From Streptomyces sp. NRRL B-24484 (GTDB taxonomy: Bacteria > Actinomycetota > Actinomycetes > Streptomycetales > Streptomycetaceae): a stretch of DNA of 64,000 bases. The translations under genes were made by a program, and so were the position numbers. The notes beneath the pieces were generated by a model. The model did not search any database. It worked only from the letters and a program-made list of their open reading frames with translations, and was not told the DNA's origin. Location: assembly GCF_000717715.1 (NCBI RefSeq), contig NZ_JOAI01000022.1, positions 54,878 through 118,877 of the forward strand, written 5' to 3'. Every line of letters begins with the position of its first letter. Position 1 is the stretch's first letter. This document shows positions 41,744 through 49,661 of this stretch, piece by piece.

Positions 41744-42157
41744 TCACGGCAGGCGGAGCTCGGCCCAGACCGTCTTGCCCGTGTCGTCGCGGCGGTGGCC
41801 CCAGGCTTCGGCGATGTGGTCGACGATGCGCAGGCCGCGGTGGTGCGGCTCCCCCGGCCGCACGGGGAGGATCCGCGGTGCCGCCGGGCCGGTGTCGACG
41901 ACGTCGATCCGCAGCCGGTCGCCGCTTGCGGCGAGCCACAGGTCCAGGGCCACCGGGCCGCCCGCGTGGTCGACGGCGTTGGCGAGCAGTTCGGCCGCCA
42001 CCAGCAGCACGTCGTGCACCACCGCCGGGTTCGTCCCGGGCCGCCACTGCGCCAGGGCGAGCCTGACGAAGTCGATGCCGCGGCGGACGCCGACGCCCCG
42101 TTCGCCCGGACGGAAGTCCAGGCGGCAGTGGGCCGAGGCGGCAAGCGGTGGGCACAT
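41744..42157 (-). CDS. RsbW-type ATP-binding anti-sigma/regulatory kinase
   Basis: A 137-aa HATPase_c protein of the GHKL fold. The N-box is VAAELLANAVDHAGGPVALD (about residues 52-71), the D-x-G motif is DVVDTGPAAPR, and a G-box-like GLRIVDHIAEAWGH follows. Such proteins phosphorylate a STAS antagonist and sequester a partner, often a sigma factor. Downstream of a STAS gene by 87 bp on the same strand. No sigma factor or PP2C phosphatase is adjacent. Confidence 0.85.
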   Translation of the reverse strand: MCPPLAASAHCRLDFRPGERGVGVRRGIDFVRLALAQWRPGTNPAVVHDVLLVAAELLANAVDHAGGPVALDLWLAASGDRLRIDVVDTGPAAPRILPVRPGEPHHRGLRIVDHIAEAWGHRRDDTGKTVWAELRLP

Positions 42158-42244
42158 GACCGTGGTCGCGCAGGTCGGAGGGGAGCGTTCGTCGGCCTTC
42201 GCGCCTACCCCGCCGCATCCGTCCCATGCCTCGCTCGGGGCGCC

Positions 42245-42640
42245 CTACGATGCGGGCGGGCCCCGGTGGTGCCGCTCCGGTTCGAGGTCGGGGCGGATCG
42301 GGAACAGCACCTCGGTTCCGGTGATCGCCAGGGTTCGGCGCACGCTGGTGCTGGGGGCGAGGGGGACCAGCGGGATGCCGTGCGCGTGTGCGGCGCGGCG
42401 GGCGACGAACAGGGTGTTCAGCCCGCTGGAGGTGAACATGACGACGCCGGAGAGGTCCACGGCCAGGACGGCCGGACGCCGGCCGAGGGCCGCGTCCAGG
42501 GCCCGCTGCACCTGCTCCTCGTTCTCCAGGTGCAGCAACCCGGCCACCGTGCACACCACCGTCTCCGCCGTGGAGGAGGTACGGATCCTCAGGTCGGGTG
42601 CCGGCCCGGCCCGCTGCGCAAGACCGTCGTCGGACGTCAT
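42245..42640 (-). CDS. STAS-domain anti-sigma factor antagonist
   Basis: A 131-aa STAS (RsbV/SpoIIAA-like) protein. The central signature VLAVDLSGVVMFTSSGLNTL (about residues 57-76) contains candidate phosphorylation residues in F-T-S-S-G. The last part, LVPLAPSTSVRRTLAITGTE, is the C-terminal helix region. GGAGGGCACGCC precedes the ATG at 42640. It forms a partner-switching pair with the kinase 87 bp downstream. Confidence 0.85.
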   Translation of the reverse strand: MTSDDGLAQRAGPAPDLRIRTSSTAETVVCTVAGLLHLENEEQVQRALDAALGRRPAVLAVDLSGVVMFTSSGLNTLFVARRAAHAHGIPLVPLAPSTSVRRTLAITGTEVLFPIRPDLEPERHHRGPPAS

Positions 42641-42967
42641 GGCGTGCCCTCCGAGCCCACCGCTCCGGGCGCACCACGGGTTGCGCCCGGCCCGCACTCC
42701 GCTCGGACAACCGCGCTGACCTGCCGACATGCACGGATGGTCACCGGGCGGGGTCCCTGATGGGGCTTGTCTGCGGCACGGTTCGGCGTAGCGTGAACAG
42801 TCAGTAGCGGAGTCCGTGATGAGAGCGTGGGCGCACGGTCGGTCGAGCACCGTCTCCGCCGCCGAAGTCAGGGTGGCGCGACGGGCGGGGGCCGAGCCGC
42901 CCCGCGGACCGCCGGCCCGGGGGTCCCGGGTTCGTCTCCGATCACCTCGCACGGACGACGGTTCCTC
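42641..42967. other. Intergenic, promoter region only
   Basis: No coding frame of convincing composition and no strong hairpin. It carries the promoter of the STAS gene and possibly of the 63-aa gene. Confidence 0.3.
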
Positions 42968-43159
42968 ATGCGCATACCCGTCTCGCAGACGCTGACCCTG
43001 CACCCGCCGGGCCCGGGCGGCTTCACCTGCCCGGGCGGCCAGACCCTGGTGCCGGCTGACGTCACCTCCACGAACGTGAGCCTCACCGACACCACCAACA
43101 ACGTCGCGGCGACCATTCCCGGCACCTTCAGCACGGTCTTCGTGACCTTCTGCAAGTGA
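42968..43159 (+). CDS. Small hypothetical protein
   Basis: A 63-aa protein: MRIPVSQTLTLHPPGPGGFT, CPGGQTLVPADV, then a Thr/Asn-rich part and a terminal CK. Two Cys, no signal peptide. The ribosome site is weak. The composition (many Thr/Asn/Val) differs from spurious frames in this DNA, and the end VFVTFCK looks genuine, but no family was recognised. Confidence 0.45.
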   Translation: MRIPVSQTLTLHPPGPGGFTCPGGQTLVPADVTSTNVSLTDTTNNVAATIPGTFSTVFVTFCK

Positions 43160-43305
43160 CCTCCGGCGCCGTCCTGCCGTCGCGATCGGCCCACGACGGC
43201 CGATCCCGCACGTGAGGTGAGGCACCGCCCGCCCGCGCGCCGTACCGAGGCCGGGCGGGTGGGCCCGAACCGCCACGGCATGTCCCAGGGCGAAGGAGCC
43301 GGTTC

Positions 43306-43632
43306 ATGGACGAGTCGTTCTTCCACGCGGGTGGTGTCTACCGGCACGACGGGGACGGCACGCCCGGCGGCACGTGCCTGTTCGTCGTGGTGCACGTCGG
43401 GCGGCCACCGGAGGGCTTCGGCCACCCGAACGGGGCGGGCGAGGTCGCCTTCGGCTGGCGCCGCTGCACCCTGCCAGACGGCACCCCCGCCCCGCGGGGC
43501 TCCTACGCCACGGCCGACTTCACCGGCTGGCACGAGATCGGCGACTCCGAACTCGCCGCCGCACTCGGCGACACGCCACTCCCCCGCGGCCCCGCACCGC
43601 CCGTCCGGGCCCGGCAGAAGCGATCCGACTGA
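43306..43632 (+). CDS. Hypothetical protein
   Basis: A 108-aa soluble protein with a strong ribosome site (GAAGGAG) before ATG 43306. It contains FHAGGVYRHDGDG, CLFVVVHVGR, FGWRRCTLPDG and a region ending GDSELAAALGD; the last 20 residues are Pro/Arg-rich. It appears to be a small alpha/beta protein. No family was recognised. Confidence 0.65.
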   Translation: MDESFFHAGGVYRHDGDGTPGGTCLFVVVHVGRPPEGFGHPNGAGEVAFGWRRCTLPDGTPAPRGSYATADFTGWHEIGDSELAAALGDTPLPRGPAPPVRARQKRSD

Positions 43633-43681
43633 CCGCGACCGGGCCGGACGTGGCAGGGTGCAGCCCCGCCCGAGCGCGGAC

Positions 43682-44047
43682 TCAGTCGGTCGGCGGCTCG
43701 CGGCGGAAGGTGTCCTGGCCGATGACGGTGGATTTCCAGGCGTCGTCGGGGCCGGTCGCGGTGGTGAACAGCCAGCCGGCGACGATGCGCTCGCTGTCCG
43801 GGAAGTACTGGCCGTTCCAGCTCGTCGTGGCGGCGGCGCCGGCGCGGTCGTCACGCCAGGCGACCGTCCACCCCAGGGCCACACCGGGCGCACCCGGGCG
43901 GACGTCGAGCCGTCCGATGAGATCCCGCCGCCCGGCCGGGCCCGCCCCGGGCTCGAAGGTGCCCGTCAGCAGGCCCTCCGCGTCGGCCCGAAGCCGCAGA
44001 CGGGAACCGAACTCGTTGTACCAGTCGCCCGTGACGCCCATCCCCAC
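43682..44047 (-). CDS. Avidin/streptavidin-family protein without a signal peptide
   Basis: A 121-aa beta-barrel protein clearly homologous to streptavidin: GDWYNEFGS, GLLTGTFE, ALGWTVAWRDD, TTSWNGQY, DDAWKSTVIGQDTF. Biotin-contact equivalents kept are N11 (N23 of streptavidin), S15 (S27), W64 (W79), T75 (T90), W77 (W92), W92 (W108), W104 (W120) and D112 (D128). Changed are F31 for Y43, P33 for S45 and A73 for S88. There is no signal peptide, unlike secreted streptavidin. The GTG at 44047 fits the ribosome site AAGGGA; GTG 44071 would add eight residues. Confidence 0.88.
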   Translation of the reverse strand: MGMGVTGDWYNEFGSRLRLRADAEGLLTGTFEPGAGPAGRRDLIGRLDVRPGAPGVALGWTVAWRDDRAGAAATTSWNGQYFPDSERIVAGWLFTTATGPDDAWKSTVIGQDTFRREPPTD

Positions 44048-44415
44048 GCCCGATCCCTTCTGTCCGGACACCGCCGCCCTGGCACGGTCCTCTCCCCGGC
44101 ATCGTCACCCGTAACGGGCCGTCCGGCGCGCGGCGCTACTGCAGACCACCGACAGCACCGCACCGACCGACCGGGACGGCTCCGCCCGGGGGCGGAACGT
44201 TCGCACACCAAGGGAACGTCGGCCGCCCCGGTCGGCACCCGGGTGCTCGCCCTGGACGGCCACGCCGACATGGACACCGTCTTCGACATCACCGACGCAC
44301 CGCGTCCGGCGGCCTGTTCGGCCCTCTGACGGCCGCCGGGTCCCTGCGAGGATCCAGCCGCTGCCGATCCCGCCGGACGATGCCGGGTCCGTCGTGCCGG
44401 AAGCCGGAACCCGGG
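44048..44415. other. Intergenic, nothing assigned
   Basis: A plus-strand frame near 44240-44329 (RVLALDGHADMDTVFDITD) looks faintly protein-like but has no start or recognisable family. No hairpin or repeat of note. Confidence 0.3.
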
Positions 44416-44813
44416 TCAGTCCTTGGCGGTGTGGTAGATGACCGTCCCCACCGCCCAGAGCACCAGCCCCCCCCGAGCGCCACCACGGTGAGGGCCACGC
44501 AGCCCAGCTTGCTCCAGAACCGCGACCACCACTCGGCCCGCCGGCCCTCGGGGGTGTCCACCCGCCAGGCCGCCGGTACCTCCACCCGGCCCTCGGCGAG
44601 GTCTGCGGCCGTCCGCTCGACGTCCTCCTGTTGGTAGTCGTGGAAGGTCGGCGCCGCGCCGTACGTGCCGCGGCTCCCCCCGCCGAAGGTGCGGTGGCGT
44701 ACGCCCGTTCGCGATGCCACCTGCCGGACGTGGTCCGTCCTGATCCGCCAGCGCCCTGCGGTCTCCGTCCCCGTCAGCCACTGCTGTTCCCCGCCGTCCG
44801 GCTGCTCGGGCAT
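44416..44813 (-). pseudogene. Single-pass membrane protein gene interrupted in a G8 tract
   Basis: From ATG 44813 (ribosome site GGGAGGGGG) the frame gives a 130-residue protein with FHDYQQEDVERTAADLAEGR and EWWSRFWSKLGCVALTVVAL, then meets eight consecutive G (minus strand, 44467-44474). As written the frame changes to non-hydrophobic residues. With nine G it would continue LVLWAVGTVIYHTAKD and stop at 44416, completing a transmembrane helix. So the gene is broken by one base, or the run varies in length, or it is a sequencing error. Confidence 0.6.
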
Positions 44814-45486
44814 CCGACCCCCTCCCGCTCGTGCGCCGTCCCCCAGTAGAGCCGACCGTGCGGACGGTGACCAGAGGGCGCCGGAGGGCGGTCGGCCCGG
44901 GAGGAACCCGGTGTCCGGGACCGGGGCCGAATCCGCGAAGGGCCGGTCGGCGCAGGGCTGTTGCGGTCGGCTCCCGCCACGCGGCGGACGGGCCGGGCTC
45001 AGGACGGCGGGCGCGCGGCACCGCCGCCGTCGGGTCCGCTGAGGAGGTGTCGGGAACACGGTGGCCGGCTGTGGGACCGGCCACCGCGTCGATCCGCCCG
45101 CCACCGGCTGTCGGGGGGAGTCAGCGGGTGGGGGACCGTCCGCACCGCATCGGCGGTGCTCGATGGGAACAACGAACACGGCGGCCGGAGGGGCACGGCG
45201 GCTCCGTCGGATCGTGCGGTACCTGGAGGTCGGACCGCCCGGGCCGGGACGCACGCCTCCCCCGGGCCGTCCCGCCGCGCGGGAGCAGGACGGCGGTCAG
45301 GGCCGGCCGCGCTCGGGTTCGCAGCCGGCCCTTGTCGCACCAGGGTGTCGCAACGGCGGGTGGGAGTGCGGACGGCTTGCGCCGCCGGGGCTGTGCAGTC
45401 GCTCCGGCGTGCGACGGGGCTCCGCTGCACGGAGCAGTCCGTGCCGGGGCGGCCGGACGCTCGGGCGGGTGGCCGCCCCGGTGGCG
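44814..45486. other. Intergenic, no gene recognised
   Basis: A 670-bp stretch. Several open frames exist on both strands but none has protein-like composition or family features. Confidence 0.4.
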
Positions 45487-45592
45487 CTACAGGGTCTGCA
45501 GGACGGCGGCCACCTTGCCGATGACGGTGGCACGCTCGCCCGGGACGGCCCGGCGGTCGGCGTCGCGCGGGAGGAGCCACGTGAAGTTCCCC
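45487..45592 (-). pseudogene. C-terminal LexA-like remnant
   Basis: The last ~34 codons of an S24/LexA-type protein: NFTWLLPRDADRRAVPGERA then TVIGKVAAVLQTL and stop. This corresponds to the LexA C-terminus (W-L-M-P-x-N-P, then I-P-G-D-x-A-T-I-L-G-K-V). Everything upstream is missing; IS3-type sequence begins immediately beyond. It is a small relic. Confidence 0.5.
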
Positions 45593-45650
45593 CCGGATCT
45601 TGGACAGCTCGATACTGGGACGGTTGGTCCCGGAGGAAGCAGTCGAGATC

Positions 45651-45877
45651 GTGAGTGGCAAGAGCGGTAAGCGGTACACGGCCGAGTTCAAGAAGGACGC
45701 GGTGGAGCTGGTGCTTTCCACCGGGCGGACCCCGACCGAGGTGGCCAGGGAGCTCGGTGTCAGTGCCGAGGGCCTGCGTGCGTGGGTCAAGCAGGCGAAG
45801 ACCGACCGGGGGCCAGGGCCCTGCTGGGGCGCTGACCAGCGATGAGCGGGAGGAGCTGCGGCGGATCCTCACGACCC
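45651..45877 (+). mobile_element. IS3-family orfA remnant
   Basis: GTG 45651 opens MSGKSGKRYTAEFKKDAVEL then STGRTPTEVARELGVSAEGL and RAWVKQAKTDRG, the HTH of an IS3-family OrfA transposase. At a GGGGG run near 45812 the frame shifts; the other frame continues GPAGALTSDEREELRRIL. It ends at about 45877 and no orfB (DDE) follows. It is a dead fragment lying between the LexA relic and tauE. Confidence 0.7.
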
Positions 45878-46537
45878 GCGAGGATGCGGGTCATGACCGT
45901 CGAAACAGGCCGCGCGCCCCAGCGTTCGACACACTCGACGCCGTTGGTGTTCGCTGCCGGTGCGGTCATCGGCGTTCTGGGCGGGATGATCGGCCTGGGC
46001 GGTGCGGAGTTCCGCCTGCCCGTGCTGATTGGTCTGTTCGGGTTCGCCGCGCTCTCCGCCGTCATCCTGGACAAGGCGATGAGCCTGATCGTCGTCCTGG
46101 CCGCGCTGCCCGCCCGCCTGGTGGCGGTGCCCGCCTCGGAGGTGGCCGCGCACTGGCCCATCGCGGTCAACCTGCTCGCCGGGAGCCTGCTCGGGGCCTG
46201 GGCCGGAGCAAACTGGGCGGTGCGGATGCGCAGCTCCACCCTCTACAAGGTGTCGGCCGCCTTGATGGTGCTCATGGCCGCCGCGCTGCTGGTCACCCAC
46301 ATGTCCACGCTCGGCACGCTCACGCTGCCGCTGTGGGCCCAGGTGCCTTGTGGTGTCGCGTGACAGCGGCCACGGGGAATTCCCCACGGACGGCCACTTA
46401 CGGATGTAGCGGTGGGTGACCACTGTCGGCCGGAGATCGTCAGCCGTGGGCTCGTGGCCGGTTGTCCGGCTGGCGTCTCCCGGCCCGAGTCGGTGCGTTC
46501 GGCGGCGTGCGGTCAGACGAGACGCCTGGCGGTTCGG

Positions 46538-46579
46538 TGATCCTCTCCCCGGCCGCTGCAGCGGCCGGGGAGAGGATCA
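46538..46579. repeat. 42-bp perfect palindrome
   Basis: Two 21-nt arms with no spacer: TGATCCTCTCCCCGGCCGCT plus G, followed by its exact reverse complement. It lies 178 bp inside the left end of the mobile element and 119 bp before the GNAT start. It could be a terminator shielding the GNAT gene from outside transcription, or a cruciform. Confidence 0.95.
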
Positions 46580-46697
46580 GTTACCCGGCCGAGGCTGCAC
46601 GACAAGCCACCCAGCAGATCCCGCCTGCGGAAGTTGAGCACACCTGGGAATGGGCCCACGCCGGAGCGGCGGCGCGTGCAAGTATGCCGACGTGACG

Positions 46698-47156
46698 ATG
46701 ACCAACACCGGCAACCTTCGTACCGCGACCGCGCGCGATGGCGCGGCGTTGCTCCGACTCTGGGAGCAGCTCTTCGATGAGGCGGGCCAGCAGGAGCCGT
46801 GGGGACGTCACGCAGCTGAGTGGTTCGCCCGCTTTGTGGAGGATCGGGGAAATGCTCGCTTCCCGGTGATCGAGGTCAACGGTGCGATCGTCGCCACAGC
46901 GATCGGCACTCTCGAACTCGGCGTGCCCAACCCCCAATGCACCAAGGGGCGCACCGTGCGCCTCGCGAACGTCATCACCCTGGCCGAACACCGCGGACAA
47001 GGCTATGGAACGGCGCTCGTCCTCGACGTGCTCAGCTGGGCAAGGTCCATCAACGCCGACCGTGTTGACCTGAGCGCCACTGCGGAGGGCAAGCGGCTCT
47101 ACGAGAAGCTCGGCTTCACGCTGACTGCAGCCCCGCGGATGAAATTCGTCCTGTAG
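46698..47156 (+). CDS. GNAT-family N-acetyltransferase (element cargo)
   Basis: A 152-aa acetyltransferase. The acetyl-CoA-binding motif is in VITLAEHRGQGYGTALVLDV (R-G-x-G-x-G/A form R-G-Q-G-Y-G, about residues 99-118), and the C-terminal LYEKLGFTLT is typical of the fold. The substrate is unknown. It is the sole gene of the 956-bp inserted element; codon use is somewhat less GC-biased than in its neighbours. The start is uncertain: ATG 46698 has no clear ribosome site and translation may be leaderless. Confidence 0.82.
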   Translation: MTNTGNLRTATARDGAALLRLWEQLFDEAGQQEPWGRHAAEWFARFVEDRGNARFPVIEVNGAIVATAIGTLELGVPNPQCTKGRTVRLANVITLAEHRGQGYGTALVLDVLSWARSINADRVDLSATAEGKRLYEKLGFTLTAAPRMKFVL

Positions 47157-47694
47157 CGCACTGCTCGCCTTCGCACAGGACCGCGCGCAGAGTCTCGCGG
47201 CTGACAGCGATCGCATCGAACTGTCGACCCGCCGGCGACTACGCGTTGTGACATTCACGGCCAGATGGCTCCCCGCTGACTGGCCGCGAGTGGGGAAGCT
47301 GGACTGGCCACTGACAGTCGCGGCAGGGTTCGGCATCGGAGTGGTCGCGGCGATCATGGGCGTGGCCGGGGGCGAGCTGCCGATCCCGACGATCGTGCTG
47401 CTGTTCGCCGTCGACATCAAGACCGCGGGGAGCCTGTCCTCGTGGTGTCCCTGCCGACCATGCTGGTCGCGTTCGCCCGCTACAGCCGGGACGGCAGCTT
47501 CGCCGTCCTGGGCGCCAATCGTCGCTTCACCCTGGTGATGGCCACGGGCTCGATCGTCGGCGCACTCCTCGGCGGACTGCTGCTCGAAATGTTCTCGGAC
47601 CTGATTCTCGTGCCTGCGCTGGCCGTGATCCTGTTCGTCTCCGCAGTCAAGCTCGCCCGGCACGACTGAGCCTGTGCAGCCCGGCACCCCACAC

Positions 47695-47721
47695 GGCCCG
47701 GGCGGTATGGCCGCCCGGGCC
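47695..47721. terminator. Hairpin terminator between tauE remnant and trxB
   Basis: An 11-bp perfect stem GGCCCGGGCGG/CCGCCCGGGCC with a 5-nt loop between the convergent stops at 47669 and 47742. Confidence 0.8.
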
Positions 47722-47741
47722 GCGAAGCTGCGGGCGTCGCG

Positions 47742-48746
47742 TCAGGCGACGGGTGCGAGCCGCGGGGAGTCCTCGCCCAGGCCTGCGACGGTGTCCGCGA
47801 GCGCGGCGAGGTACCGCTCGGCGTCCAGGGCCGCCTGGCACCCGCTGCCGGCCGCGGTGATGGCCTGGCGGTAGGTGTGGTCGACGACGTCGCCGGCGCC
47901 GAACACGCCCGCGATGTTGGTGCGGGTGGAGGGGGATGCCACCTTCAGGTAGCCCTCGTCGTCCAGGTCGAGCTGGCCGGTGAACAGTTCGGTGCGCGGG
48001 TCGTGGCCGATCGCGATGAACAGGCCGGACGCCGCGAGCTCGCGCTCCTCACCGGTGACCGTGTCGCGCAGGGTGACGCCGGAGACCAGCTGGTCGCCGT
48101 GGATCGCGGCGACCTCGCTGTTCCACGCGAAGGTGATCTTCTCGTCGGCGAACGCCCGGTTCTGCATCGCCTTCGACGCCCGGAGGCTGTCGCGGCGGTG
48201 CACGATCGTCACCGAGTTCGCGAAGCGGGTGAGGAACGTGGCCTCCTCCAGCGCGGTGTCGCCGCCGCCGACCACGACGACGTCCTTCCCGCGGAAGAAG
48301 AACCCGTCGCAGGTCGCACACCAGGACACGCCGCGGCCCGACAGCTCGTCCTCGCGGGGGATGCCGAGCTTGCGGTAGCCGGAGCCAGTGGCGACGATCA
48401 CCGTCTTGGCGCGGTGGACGGTGCCCTCGGAGTCGGTCAGCAGCTTGATGTCCCCGGTGAGGTCGACCTCGATGATGTCGTCGTCGATCATCTCGGCGCC
48501 GAACTTCTCGGCCTGGGCCCGCATGTCGGTCATGAGGTCGGGGCCGTCGATGCCGTTCGGGAAGCCGGGGAAGTTCTCGACCTCGGTGGTGGTGGTGAGC
48601 GAGCCGCCGACGAAGATCGAGCTGCCGAACAGCAGTGGCTTGAGCTGGGCACGGGCGGTGTAGAGGGCGGCGGTGTACCCGGCGGGGCCGGAGCCGATGA
48701 TGACGACCTCGCGCACCTCGGCGGCGGTGTCCTGGTTCGCGGTCAT
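47742..48746 (-). CDS. trxB: Thioredoxin reductase (ArsT-type, arsenic operon)
   Basis: A 334-aa low-molecular-weight thioredoxin reductase. The FAD motif is VVIIGSGPAGYTAALY (about residues 14-29), the redox-active disulfide CATCD is near 147, and the NADP motif is VVVVGGGDTALEEATF. The C-terminal GAGDVVDHTYRQAITAAGSG completes FAD binding. It starts 8 bp after the stop of arsC on the same strand, so it probably keeps the reductant of ArsC recycled, as ArsT does in streptomycete ars clusters. Not linked to a thioredoxin gene here. Confidence 0.93.
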   Translation of the reverse strand: MTANQDTAAEVREVVIIGSGPAGYTAALYTARAQLKPLLFGSSIFVGGSLTTTTEVENFPGFPNGIDGPDLMTDMRAQAEKFGAEMIDDDIIEVDLTGDIKLLTDSEGTVHRAKTVIVATGSGYRKLGIPREDELSGRGVSWCATCDGFFFRGKDVVVVGGGDTALEEATFLTRFANSVTIVHRRDSLRASKAMQNRAFADEKITFAWNSEVAAIHGDQLVSGVTLRDTVTGEERELAASGLFIAIGHDPRTELFTGQLDLDDEGYLKVASPSTRTNIAGVFGAGDVVDHTYRQAITAAGSGCQAALDAERYLAALADTVAGLGEDSPRLAPVA

Positions 48747-48753
48747 GAGGACG

Positions 48754-49182
48754 TCAGCTCTCCTGTCCGGCAGCGGCCTTGGCGTCGATCTCGGCGATGA
48801 GGTCCTCGATGAGGCCCTTGATCTCGTCGCGGATCGGGCGGACGGCCGCGACGCCCTGGCCGGCCGGGTCTTCGAGCTTCCAGTCCAGGTACTTCTTGCC
48901 GGGGAAGTACGGGCAGGCGTCGCCGCAGCCCATGGTGATCACGTAGTCCGATGCCCGGACGGCCTCGGTGGTGAGGATCTTCGGCTTCTGGTCGGAGATG
49001 TCGATGCCGAGCTCCGCCATCGCGGCGACGGCGGAGGGGTTGACCTGGTCGCCGGGCATGGAGCCGGCCGAGCGGACCTCGACGCGGTCGCCGGCGAGGT
49101 GGGTGAGGAAGCCCGCGGCCATCTGGGAGCGGCCGGCGTTGTGGATGCAGACGAACAGCACGGAGGCGAGCGGCGCGGTCAT
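48754..49182 (-). CDS. arsC: Arsenate reductase, LMW-phosphatase type
   Basis: A 142-aa enzyme that reduces arsenate to arsenite. The P-loop is VLFVCIHNAGRSQMAAGF (about residues 8-25) with C-x5-R. Two further Cys in MGCGDACPYFPGKK (about 88-101) are the relay cysteines of thioredoxin- or mycothiol-coupled ArsC, and DPAGQ near the end holds the catalytic Asp. The ATG at 49182 follows AAGGACA. It is divergent from arsR (49302) and coupled to trxB downstream. Confidence 0.93.
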   Translation of the reverse strand: MTAPLASVLFVCIHNAGRSQMAAGFLTHLAGDRVEVRSAGSMPGDQVNPSAVAAMAELGIDISDQKPKILTTEAVRASDYVITMGCGDACPYFPGKKYLDWKLEDPAGQGVAAVRPIRDEIKGLIEDLIAEIDAKAAAGQES

Positions 49183-49301
49183 GCGGGATGTCCTTCGATG
49201 GCAGGGCGCGGGCGGTGTTGCGAAGACACGCAGGTGCGGCCCGGTGACGGGCAAAGGGCAGGGCTCGCCAAGCGGGCCCGACACGGGTAACGTATCAGTC
49301 T

Positions 49302-49607
49302 ATGGTGACGTCAGTCGACAGTGATGTGTTGAAGGTCTTGGCCGACCCGCTGCGGATGCAGATCGTGCAGCTCCTCGCCCGCGAGGCGCTGTGCACGACC
49401 CATCTCGTGGAGGAGACCGGCGCGAGACAGACCAACCTGTCGAACCACCTGAAGCTGCTTCGGGACGCCGGGCTCGTGGACACCGAGCCGTGCGGGCGCT
49501 TCACCTACTACTCACTCCGCCCCGAGGCCCTGGAGGCCCTGGCCGGAGACCTCGCCGGGCTGGCCGCCACCGCCCGCGAGGCAGCGGGCCGCAAGCGGTC
49601 CTGCTGA
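49302..49607 (+). CDS. arsR: ArsR-family repressor 1
   Basis: A 101-aa winged-helix repressor: LKVLADPLRMQIVQLLAREA at the N-terminus and the recognition region TTHLVEETGARQTNLSNHLK. Cys residues are at ALCTTHL, EPCG and the C-terminal SC; the first lies in the region used by ArsR proteins to bind As(III). There is no ribosome site; TAACGT at 49288-49293 is 8 nt before the ATG, so the mRNA may be leaderless. It is divergent from arsC and followed by the MIP channel gene. Confidence 0.9.
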   Translation: MVTSVDSDVLKVLADPLRMQIVQLLAREALCTTHLVEETGARQTNLSNHLKLLRDAGLVDTEPCGRFTYYSLRPEALEALAGDLAGLAATAREAAGRKRSC

Positions 49608-49661
49608 CCCTCCCACCACAGCCCCACCGGCGGCCTGCCCCGCCCTGCATGAGGAGTGTCC

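Larger units (their letters stand above)
46361..47316 (+). mobile_element. 956-bp transposase-less element carrying a GNAT gene
   Basis: Imperfect terminal inverted repeats: left TGACAGCGGCCA (46361-46372), right end read inward TGTCAGTGGCCA (47316-47305), 10 of 12 identical. Both arms then have TTCCCCAC at exactly the same offset (position 20-27) and CGGCCA at 31-36. The target duplication is GTCGCG at 46355-46360 and 47317-47322. The only gene inside is an acetyltransferase; a 42-bp palindrome is also inside. No transposase is present, so it would need one in trans. The family was not assigned. Confidence 0.8.
45893..47669 (+). pseudogene. TauE/SafE sulfite-exporter gene split by an inserted element
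   Basis: The N-terminal half (45893-46360) encodes MTVETGRAPQRSTHSTPLVF, AAGAVIGVLGGMIGLGGAEF and four helices, ending PLWAQVPCGVA. The C-terminal half (47323-47669) resumes exactly at AGFGIGVVAAIMGVAGGELP and ends VSAVKLARHD. Between them is a 956-bp element flanked by GTCGCG on both sides; removing it and one GTCGCG rejoins the frame. The C-terminal half also has a one- or two-base frameshift near 47432 (before VSLPTMLVAF). TauE-type proteins export sulfite or other sulfur compounds; this copy is inactive. Confidence 0.85.

Noticed and set aside
44240..44329. Short plus-strand frame with RVLALDGHADMDTVFDITD
   Set aside because: It looks faintly coding but has no start, is under 30 codons and I could not place it in any family.
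45893..46363. A short, complete TauE-like protein ending at 46363
   Set aside because: The TGA belongs to the first bases of the inserted element; the missing half is found intact beyond the element, so this is a split gene.
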